DNA of 64,000 nucleotides, taken from positions 4,960,001 through 5,024,000 of the forward strand of contig OX442319.1 of assembly GCA_949358305.1 (NCBI GenBank), read 5' to 3'. The notes beneath the pieces are model-generated. The model ran no database searches, was not told where the DNA came from, and saw nothing but the letters and a program-made list of their open reading frames with translations. Positions 21,757-31,010 of this stretch are shown here, piece by piece (positions within the stretch are counted from its first letter, which is position 1; every line of letters begins with the position of its first letter). The position numbers and the translations under genes were made by a program. The stretch is from Strigamia acuminata (lineage: Eukaryota > Arthropoda > Chilopoda > Geophilomorpha > Linotaeniidae).

Positions 21757-22188
21757 CTATTGCTGGAAAAAATAAATTGATGCAGTTACGCATTTGAAAG
21801 AATTGTAGTGGTTAAAACAAGATTATACTTACACGGACACAAGTGGAAGTTTTCTCATCGCAGAAGGTTCCTGGTTTACACATATTGTAGATTTCCGTAT
21901 TAGGAATATGCTGGCGACAATATCTACCTTCATCTAATTAACACGTAAAACATTAAGTATTACAATTCTTGCGTCGTAGTTGAGGACACGGTATAACTTA
22001 CCAATCAATTTAACGCATTCATCGCAGCATCCACACATGCTGGCCTTCATTAACACCCAGCCATCATCTAAACACGTAGGGTTTCGCTCCATACAAGTGA
22101 CATCTTTGCAATAGTCGGGTGGGCAAACTATCCCGGCTCCAGCTGCAACAGCCACCAACAACGGCAAGAGCAAAATTGAAAACTGCAT
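21757..22188 (-). CDS. Small secreted cysteine-rich protein, copy B
   Basis: Three exons on the minus strand: 22002-22188, 21833-21933, 21757-21762 (97 aa). It has signal peptide MQFSILLLPLLVAVAAG, then IVCPPDYCKDVTC, MCGCCDECVKLIG, and a second exon with GRYCRQ, MCKPGTFCDEKTSTCVR. The third exon is a single Gln codon plus stop. Introns interrupt the same codon positions as in copy A (phases 1 and 0). It is transcribed away from copy A's strand, giving convergent A/B genes. The TATA-containing 5' flank (22210-22390) matches those of A, C and D. Function unknown; secretion is inferred from the signal peptide. Confidence 0.87.
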
Positions 22189-22526
22189 TTTGTAGTAGTT
22201 TGATGATGAGGATCAAGGTGAATTTAGTTCTAGCATTTGCATGTATATATACGGTTTGTCTTTACCAATTTGTGTTGATATTGTTGATGGAATTAAACAC
22301 ATGTTGCAACATTGGTGAATTTTTCTTTTCTTTTTTTCTCAACATCTGTGCATGTATACAAGATAAATATTTGCCAGTACATAATAACTTTGTGAAAGCT
22401 GGTTAGTAACAGCATTTGAAACATCGCTTTAAAATTGCAATTAAACATGTTTTGCTGGTTAAATGCTGGGCGCATGCGCACTGAAACATTTCATTGACTG
22501 GAGACTTGCCATACTATCCGTATGCC

Positions 22527-22750
22527 CAGGGGCGGATCTAGCTTTTCGGGGGCCCTAGGCTTGAGGTTTTTTCGGGGCCCCTTTATCGAAATTTTTAATA
22601 GCAACCTTTCTTCTTTTTTCTATTTGTTAGCGACCTCCTTTTTTTTTTTTTTTTTTTTTTTTTAGTACATTGCCCTGTGTCTTGGGGGCCCCCTAGAATT
22701 TGGGGGTCCTGGGCTCAAGACCCATCAGCCCTATAGTAGATCCGCCCCTG
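22527..22750. mobile_element. hAT-like MITE with 8-bp target duplication
   Basis: Ends are CAGGGGCGGATCTA and its exact inverse TAGATCCGCCCCTG. The flanking 8-mers are CGTATGCC (22519-22526) and CTTATGCC (22751-22758), 7 of 8 identical, as expected for hAT-type insertion. The interior is 224 bp including a run of more than 20 T and no ORF. This copy gives the best-defined ends for the CAGKGGCGGA family seen elsewhere in the window. Confidence 0.88.
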
Positions 22751-22949
22751 CTTATGCCTCTTTTCTTTGGAATCAGTCTCTGCAGGACCACCACGGGGCT
22801 AACACTTTGGTCCCACTTGATATCCAGAATGAGCTCACTTGTTTTGGTGTGTTACTATGGTGGACACAGAAATAAACGTCTTCCTGCTTTTCATTTCAAA
22901 TATGTTGTCTGCTTATTTTTTCAAATATGTTGTTTGCTTATTTTTCATT

Positions 22950-24975
22950 TTTCATTTTTGAAGAGGACAAACTGGGGTATTCTCTATTATCCCCATCCAA
23001 GGAGCGAGGGACGGTAATGGACATTGGGTTTCCACTCGCACACAAAGAGGAAAATGTCATCGTCACCGACAGTGAAGAAGAGGACGATGAATCTTTTGGC
23101 TCGGCTCTGGGCTTCTCTACCTCGAGCTCGGAGGAGCAAGAAGAAACCGAATCAGACTCACGAACTGAATCAGAATCTGAGAGCGAACCGGAGGAGGAAC
23201 CCAAACGAGGTCGTCCCAAAGGAACGACAAAACAAGTCTTACAGCAACGCAAACAACACGCTTTGCAAGAAGAGCCCGGAATGTCTGGGATGCGGCGCTC
23301 TAAACGGATTGAAGAGAAGAAGTGCAAGGCATCTGAGAACGAACCGGAAATGTCAGGTTTGCGACGTTCGAAGCGCAAAAAGGAAGCTACAGCCAAGAAG
23401 CACATGCATACAGCACACAGAGCGGAAATAATCGTTCCATCGACGTTTAAGGAGGCCATGTCGTCACTACAAAAGAAAGAGTGGAGACGAGCCATGGACG
23501 ATGAAATGGCATCGATGGCCAAGCATGATGTCTGGAGAGTGATAGACTTGCCAAAAGGGGCAAAGTTTATTAAATCCAAATGGGTTTATCAAGTGAAAAC
23601 CGACAAACACAGGAAAATAGAACGTTACAAAGCTCAATTAGTGGCTTTAGGATGTACGCAAAGGCCTGGAACAGACTATCAAGAAACTTACTCACCAGTC
23701 ATTCGGATTGAGACATTGCGAATGTTGATTAATATCGGGGCCAAAAAACGAATCAAATTGGAACAAGATGACGTCAAAACCGCGTATCTCCACGATAAAT
23801 TGAAAGAAACGATTTACATGAATCCGCCATCAGGGTACGAAAGTCAAGAGAAGGGCAAGACTTGCCACCTCTTAAAAAGCATTTACGGCCTAAAGCAAAG
23901 CGGAAGATGTTGGTACCAAAAGATGCGGAAGGAATTGCTGAAAGTCGGTTTCAAGGAGTCGCGGTGTGACCCATGTTTGTTCATTTTACGAAAAGAAGCG
24001 GAATTCATTTATTTACTTAGATGTTACGGTTACTTTGAGTTCAACATCCGAATTTAAGAAGCGGATCATGGACAAACTATTAAAGCAAATTGAACATCTT
24101 GACAAACTATTAAAGCAAATTGAACATCTTGACAAACTAACATTTGTTTTTGGAATTGAAGTGGAGCAACGGGACAATGGGATCTTTTTGAGCCAGAAAA
24201 AGTACGTAAAGAAGCTACTGGAGAAATACGGACTTGAAAACTGCAACCACGCAGTCACCCTATTGGATCCAAACCAGAAATGGGATGAATTCAATGACAG
24301 TCCACGTGTAGATCCAACGTTTTATCAAGAAATCGGTGATGTATATGGCAACGGGCACCAGGCCCGATTTGAGGTACGCAGTCAGCACATTATCGCAATT
24401 CAGCAAGGACTCGAGAAAAATTCACCTACAAGCGATAAAACGAGTAATTCAGTACCGTATATTAAAGGAACACCGAAGTGCAGATTGCTGTATCGAAGAG
24501 AAGAGGGAGACGTCCATGCACATGCCGATGCGTCGTGGGACACGACGAGAGATGGGAAGTCGTTTTCGGGCTATGTAATAAAGCATGGATCGAGCTTACT
24601 AAACTGGAGAAGCTCAAAACAGCGCACAGTGGCTCTCTCTGCCACACAGAGTGAACTGAACGCCATAACTTATGCGTTGAAAGAACTCATATGGACGGAC
24701 TACATACAGTAATAATGGAACTCCATGCAGAGATGACGAAAGGGCGAAAGAAAACGTTATATAACGACAACAGTGGTGCCATTCAACTTATGGAAGGAGT
24801 CGCCCAAAGATTGAGCACGAAATTACTCATTCAAAAATTCCACTATGTGAAGGAAGAATTGAAAGCATTCAACTGATACATATTCCTAGTGAGAAGATGG
24901 AGGCTGACTTCTTGACAAAAGCTCTAACAAGACCGAAGATGGAGAGGTACCTCAAAGATTTGCAACTTATGTAAT
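22950..24975 (+). pseudogene. Decayed Ty1/copia retroelement (RT and RNase H)
   Basis: The first frame (to 24057) carries an acidic Ser/Glu linker and then the copia RT: FKEAMSSLQKKEWRRAMDDEM, KSKWVYQVKTD, TDYQETYSPV, LEQDDVKTAYLHD, SIYGLKQSGRCWY. The reading then shifts frame. Where copia has a YVDD-type box this copy reads YLDV followed by a 30-bp tandem duplication (24069-24128). RNase H remnants (HADASWDTTRDGKSFSGYV, ALSATQSELNAI) lie in the next frame to 24712, with further shifts to 24876. Gag, protease and integrase are absent, so the copy is dead. 24990-25275 may be LTR remnant but has no partner here. Confidence 0.88.
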
Positions 24976-25368
24976 AAATAACTATTATTAATTGAATAAT
25001 AATTTTGTAAGTTGTATTGCGTAAAATCGGAGTAGAAGTGTAGGATTTTGCGCAATTATAAGTTTGTTTTATTTTGATTTTACCGACACCAGAGACCAGA
25101 GGGTATTTCTTATGAAAACTCTCTGACGTCATTACTGTGTGTTGATATGATTGATGACCGCAACCTTGCAAATTCCTAGCAAGGTTCACGCGGAATAAAG
25201 GACGCAATTCAGGTAAACAAATCACGTTTCATTCATTTCAACCACACGAGATTAACAGAACGTGCTTACATCATTTTTAAAGACAATATTTTATTTTCAT
25301 AATCTTAACATTACTCAATTAATAATTTTAAAAGTTCTGTCAGTCATCATTTTGTTGGAGTGATTTGT

Positions 25369-25812
25369 CTATTGCTGGAAAAAATAAATTGATGCAGTTA
25401 TGCATTTGAAAGAATTGTAGCGGTTAAAACAAGATTATACTTACACGGACACAAGTGGAAGTTTTCTTATCGCAGAAGGTTCCTGGTTTACATATACTCC
25501 AGATGTCCATACCAGTAACCAGCTCGCGACAAATTTTGCCTTCATCTAATTAACATGTAAAACATTAACTATTACAATTCTTGCTTTGTACCGTAGGTTG
25601 AGGACAAGGCATAACTTACCAATTAATTTAACGCATTCATCGCAGCAGCCACACAAGCTGGCCTTCATTAACACCCAGCCTTTTCCACACTGGTCAGGGT
25701 CACGATGCGCACACTTGATAATGGCGCAAATGCCGGGTGGGCAACCCCAATCGTGCCCGCTTACAGTTGCAACAGCCACCAACAACGGCAAGAGCAAAAT
25801 TGAAAACTGCAT
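25369..25812 (-). CDS. Small secreted cysteine-rich protein, copy C
   Basis: Three exons on the minus strand: 25620-25812, 25445-25545, 25369-25374 (99 aa). The signal peptide is near-identical to copy B. The mature part differs: DWGCPPGICAIIKC, DQCGKGWVLMKASLCGCCDEC, then GKICRE and ICKPGTFCDKKTSTCVR, ending in one Gln. The divergence is concentrated in the first cysteine loop, whereas signal peptide, introns and 3'UTR are almost unchanged relative to copy B. The 3'UTR (25275-25368) matches that of copy B closely. The 5' flank has the shared TATATATAC promoter, interrupted about 180 bp upstream by an inverted-repeat sequence at 25995. Confidence 0.87.
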
Positions 25813-25994
25813 TTTGTGGTAGTTTGATAAAGATTAAATTAAACGTTAGTTATGGCACTTGCTTGTATATATACGGTTTTTCTTTATTTTTTTATATTGC
25901 TATTGGTAATGGTCAATTAAACACATGTTGTATCATTAGTGAATTTTTTTTTCTCAACATCTGTGCATATACAAGATAAATATTTGCCAATGTA

Positions 25995-26050
25995 CAGTCG
26001 TAGACAAAAAAAAATCCCTTCAGTTTAGCTGTTTTAAGTTTATCTATCAT
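25995..26050. repeat. Long terminal inverted repeat, partner at 27219-27273
   Basis: CAGTCGTAGACAAAAAA and the following 39 bp, through TTTAGCTGTTTTAAGTTTATC, are matched in reverse complement at 27219-27273 (CAGTCTAGACAAAAAA when read inward). Both lie at the same point of the conserved promoter of the cysteine-rich genes, next to the CATTGGCAAA motif. The ends look Tc1/mariner-like (CAGT, TA next to the left end). The shared insertion site means it was present before the C/D promoters were duplicated. Confidence 0.6.
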
Positions 26051-26505
26051 TATTTGCGGGATTGCGATCGGTTGCTTAAATGTTTACGATTATAACACAA
26101 TCTATTTTCTAAAATCAAGCATAAACAACTGGGAATATGTTTCAGCTTGAAACATATTTTTGTTTAATCTTACAAATAAAAAGAATAAAACAGTTACACA
26201 ATGAAAGAGAAATAAAAGAAATCGGAAACGAAGGCATCAACTCACTACTCGCAATGGCGGCGATCGTTGTCCGTGTTGCAGTTCTTTCTCGCTTTTCCGT
26301 TGACTTTATCCCATGCGAGAATGTCAGCGGCGGTGATCGTTGGATTTTGAATATCCGCAATTTACCATTCAATATGCTAATATAATATTAATATTCCTTA
26401 GAAATTTATGAGGTGTTTGTGTTTGGTTTGCTTTATAGATTTTTTTAACGGTGTTTTGGAATGATAAAGTAGTGTTACTTAATCAGGAGAGATGGTCAGT
26501 GCACA

Positions 26506-27030
26506 TGATTTATGTTGTGGTAAGAAAAACAAGAACTTGTATACATCGTTTTTAAAGACAATATTTTATTTTCATAATCTTAACATTACTTAATTAATAA
26601 TTTTAAAACATCATTTTGTTGGAGTGATTTGTCTATTGCTGGAAAAAATACATTAATGCAGTTATGCATTTGAAAGAATTGTAGCGGTTAAAACAAGATT
26701 ATACTTACCGGTACACGGACACAAGTGGAAGTTTTCTCATCGCAGAAGGTTCCTCGTTTACACATATTGTAGATTTCCATATTAGGAATATGCTGCGATG
26801 AGAATACTTCCAAATGTGTCCGTGTAAGTATAATCCCTTTTTTAACCGCTACAATTCTTTCAAATGCTTGACTGCATCAATTTATTTTTTCAGCAATAGA
26901 CAAAATGATGTCTGATAGAACTTTTAAAATTATTAATTAAATTAAGTAATGTTAAGATTATGAAAATAAAATATTGTCTTTAAAAATGATGTATACACGT
27001 TCTTGTTTTTCTTACCACAACATAAAACAT
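26506..27030. repeat. Near-perfect palindrome made of two exon 2-3 copies of the cysteine-rich gene
   Basis: The left arm (about 26506-26795) is the exon 2, intron 2, exon 3 and 3'UTR of a copy-B-like gene on the minus strand. The right arm (about 26796-27030) repeats exon 2 end, intron, exon 3 and 3'UTR on the plus strand. The arms meet head-to-head at GCTGCGATGAGAATACTTCC, with almost no spacer. Neither arm has exon 1, so both are pseudogene fragments created by an inverted duplication. Confidence 0.75.
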
Positions 27031-27218
27031 GTTTAATTGGAATTTTAAACTGATGTTTGAAATGCAGCTAACATATTAACCAGCTTTCACAAATTTGCAG
27101 CTGTTTTAAGTTTATCTACCAGGTGGCATAAAAATCCATTGAGTTTCAATGGCATCAATCTTGACCCGGTCTCTCGTCTTGCCCTAACAACGGTATTAAA
27201 AGATAGACCGGGCAAATG

Positions 27219-27273
27219 ATGATAGATAAACTTAAAACAGCTAAACTGAAGGGAATTTTTTTTGTCTAGACTG
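27219..27273. repeat. Inverted partner of the repeat at 25995-26050
   Basis: Reverse complement of 25995-26050 with a few substitutions. It is preceded by a separate stretch (27105-27215) that has its own copy of GCTGTTTTAAGTTTATCTACC at 27100 facing the opposite way, so 27098-27273 is itself a small foldback element inside the promoter of copy D. Confidence 0.6.
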
Positions 27274-27452
27274 TGCATTGGCAAATATTTATCTTGTGTA
27301 TGCACAGATGTTGAGAAAAAAAAATTCACTAATGATGCAACATGTGTTTAATTCCATTACCAATATCAATAAAAAAAATAAAGACAAACCATATATATAC
27401 AAGCAAGTGCCAGAACTAACATTTACCTTGATCTTCATCAAACTACCACAAA

Positions 27453-28467
27453 ATGCAGTTTTCAATTTTTCTCTTGCCGTTGTTGGTGGCCGTTGCAGCT
27501 GGAATGGTTTGTCCACCCGATTATTGCAAAACCGTCAAGTGCAGGGACATTTCCTCCTGCGCAGAAGGCTGGGTAAAATATAAGGCCAGCATGTGTGGAT
27601 GTTGCGACGAATGCATCAAACTCATTAGTAAGTTATCATTTTCATAAACAGAGTTAACACTTATCATAAATGGCCAATGAGGAAAGAAATTGCTTTACAG
27701 CAATTCTTAATTTAAATTTATCCATGTGAAAAGAAAAGACACAACCTGGGAGTGTTCGGATGGACGCCACGTGGTCAGGGAAGGACCACGAGGCGCTGGA
27801 CGCAACACACACGATGAAATTAACATCCGAAATACACAAGAGACACAAGTTAGGTTTGGTTATAGCTTTATTGTTGTCTAGGGGTATGATTTAGGTGTCT
27901 CACAGCGGAATGCGGTGGCTGTTTATCAGCCGCCCCTAATCAGACCACGTGTGGTCGGTAATTTGTTTCACCGCAGCAGATAGTTGGGAGAGACGGTTGG
28001 AATGGGACCGTTCGCCTTGCTGGTTGAGGAACAACTCTCTGGGCACTATGAGGTCCACCACTTCCGGGGCCCTACTGGTTAATTCTAGGGCCCGCAGCTC
28101 CACCTGGTTGCGGGGGACTAGTGTGAGATACATGAAAGGTGCGAGAGCTGCACCAAGTGCATTGCGCTGCAGGTAAGTGATCAGCGCGCAGGGGCAGCTG
28201 GTCACTAACTTTCCATATTATATCCAGAAATCTAATACGCCAACTATAGAATTGTAATGCTTAATGTTTTACATGTTAATTAGCTGAAGGCAGATATTGT
28301 CGCGAGCAAATGTTTGGTATGCCAATCCATAACATGTGTGAACCAGGAACCTTCTGCAACCCGGAAACTTCTACCTGTGTCCGAGTAAGTACACAATAAT
28401 CTTTTTTTAAAAATCACTAAATTCTTCCAAATGGATAATTGCATCAATTATTTTTTTCCAGCAATAA
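27453..28467 (+). CDS. Small secreted cysteine-rich protein, copy D
   Basis: Three exons: 27453-27627, 28284-28384, 28462-28467 (93 aa). Signal peptide MQFSIFLLPLLVAVAAG; mature part VCPPDYCKTVKC, CGCCDECIKLI, then EGRYCRE, MCEPGTFCNPETSTCVR and a terminal Gln. Intron 1 is enlarged by a dispersed repeat (27752-28205), whereas in A, B and C it is 68-89 bp. Splice sites are still intact, so the gene could be expressed. The 5' flank repeats the shared promoter: CATTGGCAAATATTTATCTT, then an ATATATATA box near 27393-27401, about 50 bp before the ATG. Confidence 0.87.
27752..28205. mobile_element. Dispersed LTR-like repeat (copy 1), in intron 1 of copy D
   Basis: It begins AGTGTTCGGATGGACGCCAC and ends AGTGATCAGCGCGCAGGGGC then AGCTGGTCAC. 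A longer copy is at 39358-39976 and a 3' fragment at 55147-55226. Read on the minus strand the long copy runs TG...CA with AATAAAGC near its end, which would suit a solo LTR, but no target duplication is visible at either full copy. Confidence 0.6.
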
Positions 28468-28900
28468 AAAAATGACGCAACCTAAGAAAATATTAATTAA
28501 TATTAAATATTCTGAAAATAAAATATAGAATTTGAAAACGATGTTGTATTTAAACGCATTCTTGATCGTTCTTACCAACCCATTTGAATAATTCATTATT
28601 TGAATTCGAGCTCGAGCAACACCATGGCAACCAACGGTTGTTGCACGTCTTTTGTATAAAAATACAAAAAACAAAAACAACCAAACAAAAGAAATCAAGA
28701 TTATAACCCTTCTTTAAAAAAAATCCAATTGGGTTTTTCGAGGGGCCAACAGCAAACAAAGTTGGAGCCGAAATTCGATTGAGAAATCAGATCGACAAAA
28801 TTCCTTGTTCTTGGATTTCCAATCCTTCATGGCTGCCCAAAATGGCGGACGACAAAACCCATCTCGCGGCTTGTTTTTGGCAACTTGAAGGAATCTAATA

Positions 28901-29724
28901 ATGTTATGCAAAGCCAGTGACATAATTATGACAACAAATCCTCTCTCAGAACCACTCCTGCCCAATGTCACATCGAAACTCATTCTCTCGAAGGTACCAC
29001 CACGAGTCCTCAAGCCCAAAGAACTCAGTGTGCACACCGAAACATGTTCGGAAGACGACGACGATGACGAAGGATTCTCTTCAGAAGATTCAAGCAAAAG
29101 TGCAATTCTCACTCGATTCCTTAACAGACTGATGGAACCCGACCAACCGTTGAATTACAGTAAATCTCTGCCGTCGCTTATACCCAATCAGGTTTTTATT
29201 AAATTAAATTTAAAATATATATTTTTGGGTGTTTAGAATGTTTATTTTAAATTATTTAAGGCCGATAACGTTAGATTTCGATCAGAAGCGCTCGTTACTG
29301 AAGGATGGATATTGGAAAGATGCATCGAGGGAACACCTGGAAGGAAATACAATGTGTCTGGTAAATATTTGGTTTTTTGTTGACATTATTTAGAGTTTTT
29401 GTTTATTTTATTGATGTTTCAGGTTTAATTGTAGACAGTGATACCATTTTGGTACGTGATGTTTTTTTTAATGTTTTTAATTAGGAAAATGTAAGTTTTT
29501 GTGTTTTTAAGGCGACGCAAATGAAGAGCGGTCGTTTTGGTTTCGCTGGTGGTGACTATTTTCACGACCGAGAACTTGACATGGACGACTGCGACGACAG
29601 TGCGAGTCAAGACCGTCCTTATCAGAAACGTCCGTGTCTTTATTTTTATATGATCGTATGCATTCTGCTCGTCCATCTGTCGTGGTGTTTTTACCGATAT
29701 TTGACTAGATGTGTTCGTCTATGA
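28901..29724 (+). CDS. Unrecognised protein with acidic stretch and C-terminal membrane segment
   Basis: Four exons fit: 28901-29191, 29261-29360, 29423-29451 (29 nt) and 29512-29724, all GT-AG with compatible phases (210 aa). I do not recognise the family. Residues 46-66 include an acidic run (CSEDDDDDEGFSSEDSS). The central part reads ALVTEGWILERCIEGTPGRK then YNVSGLIVDSDTIL. The last 30 residues contain a hydrophobic segment (YFYMIVCILLVHLSWCFYRYL) followed by RCVRL, the layout of a tail-anchored or single-pass membrane protein. A second in-frame Met (28928, MTTNPLSEPLLPN) may be the true start. The plausible introns, frame continuity and terminal membrane segment argue for a real gene. 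Confidence 0.65.
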
Positions 29725-30065
29725 ACGATATGGTTAAAAACAAAGGAGAGACGAGACACACAACAAAAAATTTTCGTGGATTGTGAGAAAATCTCAAAAA
29801 TGATTTAGAGTTTAAAATTTGATCGTTATTTTATTTGTATTTTATTACTTCTTAATTTTTATTTATTTATTTACTTCAAAAAAAAAATCTATTTTGATTC
29901 CTAAATTGTCCAAATTTACTGCTTTATGGGTCATGTTTTAAAAAAAACTGATGAAACGAGAGAGGAGGATCAAAAAATGTAAAAAACAGGAAAAACAAAC
30001 ATGTCTTTAATAAAAATAGTACAATTTATAAATAAAATAATATTTATTTTGTTCGTATCACGACT

Positions 30066-30114
30066 CCATCACGTGACCACCACGTGACCACCACGTTTCA
30101 AGAGGTATATAAAA
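30066..30114 (+). promoter_or_regulatory. Tandem E-boxes and TATA box upstream of the DHX16 copy
   Basis: Three spaced copies of a CACGTG-like unit (CATCACGTGACCACCACGTG, then ACCACCACGTT) are followed by TATATAAAA at 30106-30114, 74 bp before the ATG at 30188. This is a well-formed core promoter. E-boxes of this kind bind bHLH-zip factors such as Myc/Max or MITF/USF types; which one is unknown. Confidence 0.6.
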
Positions 30115-30187
30115 CGTTTATTGAACATATGACGATTCATTCGAGTTTTAACGGCCATTACTTTCAATTTCTTTCAATTTCCACACC

Positions 30188-30630
30188 ATGTCTCTACCGG
30201 AACAATCCCTGCAACAGTGGGTCAACGATCAACTGCACGAACTAATCGGAATGAGCGACAAATACATCGCGCAGTATTTATTAAATTTAGCTGCTAAAAG
30301 TCTAAATGCTCTCGAATTTCTCTGCAAAATCCGGGAAACTGGCACCATCGTTATGACCAAACAAGTTGCCGATTTCGCGTCGGAATTGTGGAATAAAGTC
30401 CCTCACGCGGGCCCGAAGATTAAGGAAAACAAAATTCGCGAACAGGCCATAGTGGACGTCCTGGAGAACAACAAACGATACAAAATGATACCGGACGACG
30501 ACGACGACGAACTCCCGGCACCGAAAAAAGCGAAATCGGATCCAAAACAGAAAAACTTTCGCAGGAAAACGTCCGACAGCAGCGAGGACGAGGCCGCGAA
30601 ACCGGACGTCGCGGAAAGTGTCCTTCGGTC
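30188..30630 (+). pseudogene. DHX16: DHX16 copy, N-terminal part (before the LTR element)
   Basis: MSLPEQSLQQWVNDQLHELI, DKYIAQYLLNLAAKS, LEFLCKIRETGTI and FASELWNKVP follow the N-terminal region of animal DHX16, the Prp2-type DEAH helicase that activates the spliceosome. An acidic and Lys-rich linker follows (DDDDDELPAPKKAK, SDSSEDEAAKPDV). At 30631 an LTR begins inside the coding frame; reading through would add LTR codons up to a stop at 30716, and the LTR carries AATAAA at 30724, so any product here would be a truncated protein of about 176 aa. The coding sequence resumes at 35354 after the retroelement. Confidence 0.85.
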
Positions 30631-30814
30631 TGCTGTGTTCGGACTTCACTGCATGTTTTGTGTAGTGACGTTATCTTTGCCTCAGGCGCTGTACCCCCAG
30701 CGCCACCTTGTAGCTTGACCCCGAATAAAGTACTTGTTAGTTCTTAGCCTAATATGACTGACCTTTCATTTCAACCATCCTCAACATAATTTGTTATTAG
30801 TAAGATATATACTA
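30631..30814 (+). repeat. 5' LTR
   Basis: 184 bp. Contains a CCCCGAATAAAGT polyadenylation-type signal at about 30719-30731, inside the DHX16 reading frame region. Ends in TA rather than the usual CA. Confidence 0.93.
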
Positions 30815-31010
30815 AATGGCGACGAGATAAGGATCCGAAATCCACGTGCAACTAATGAATCCAGTAGCGACGCAAGTTTTTTCGTGTTTTTCGAACTTTT
30901 TGACCACTTTTTCGGCCCGTTGCTGACCACGCCGTCCCGACGTTAGGCCTACGTTCCATTGTCACGTTTTCCTCGCGTTTTCGTACTCAACGCCGACTTT
31001 TGCCATCAAA

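Noticed and set aside
22938-23579. 213-codon minus-strand ORF
   Set aside because: Antisense of the copia Ser/Glu-rich linker and RT.
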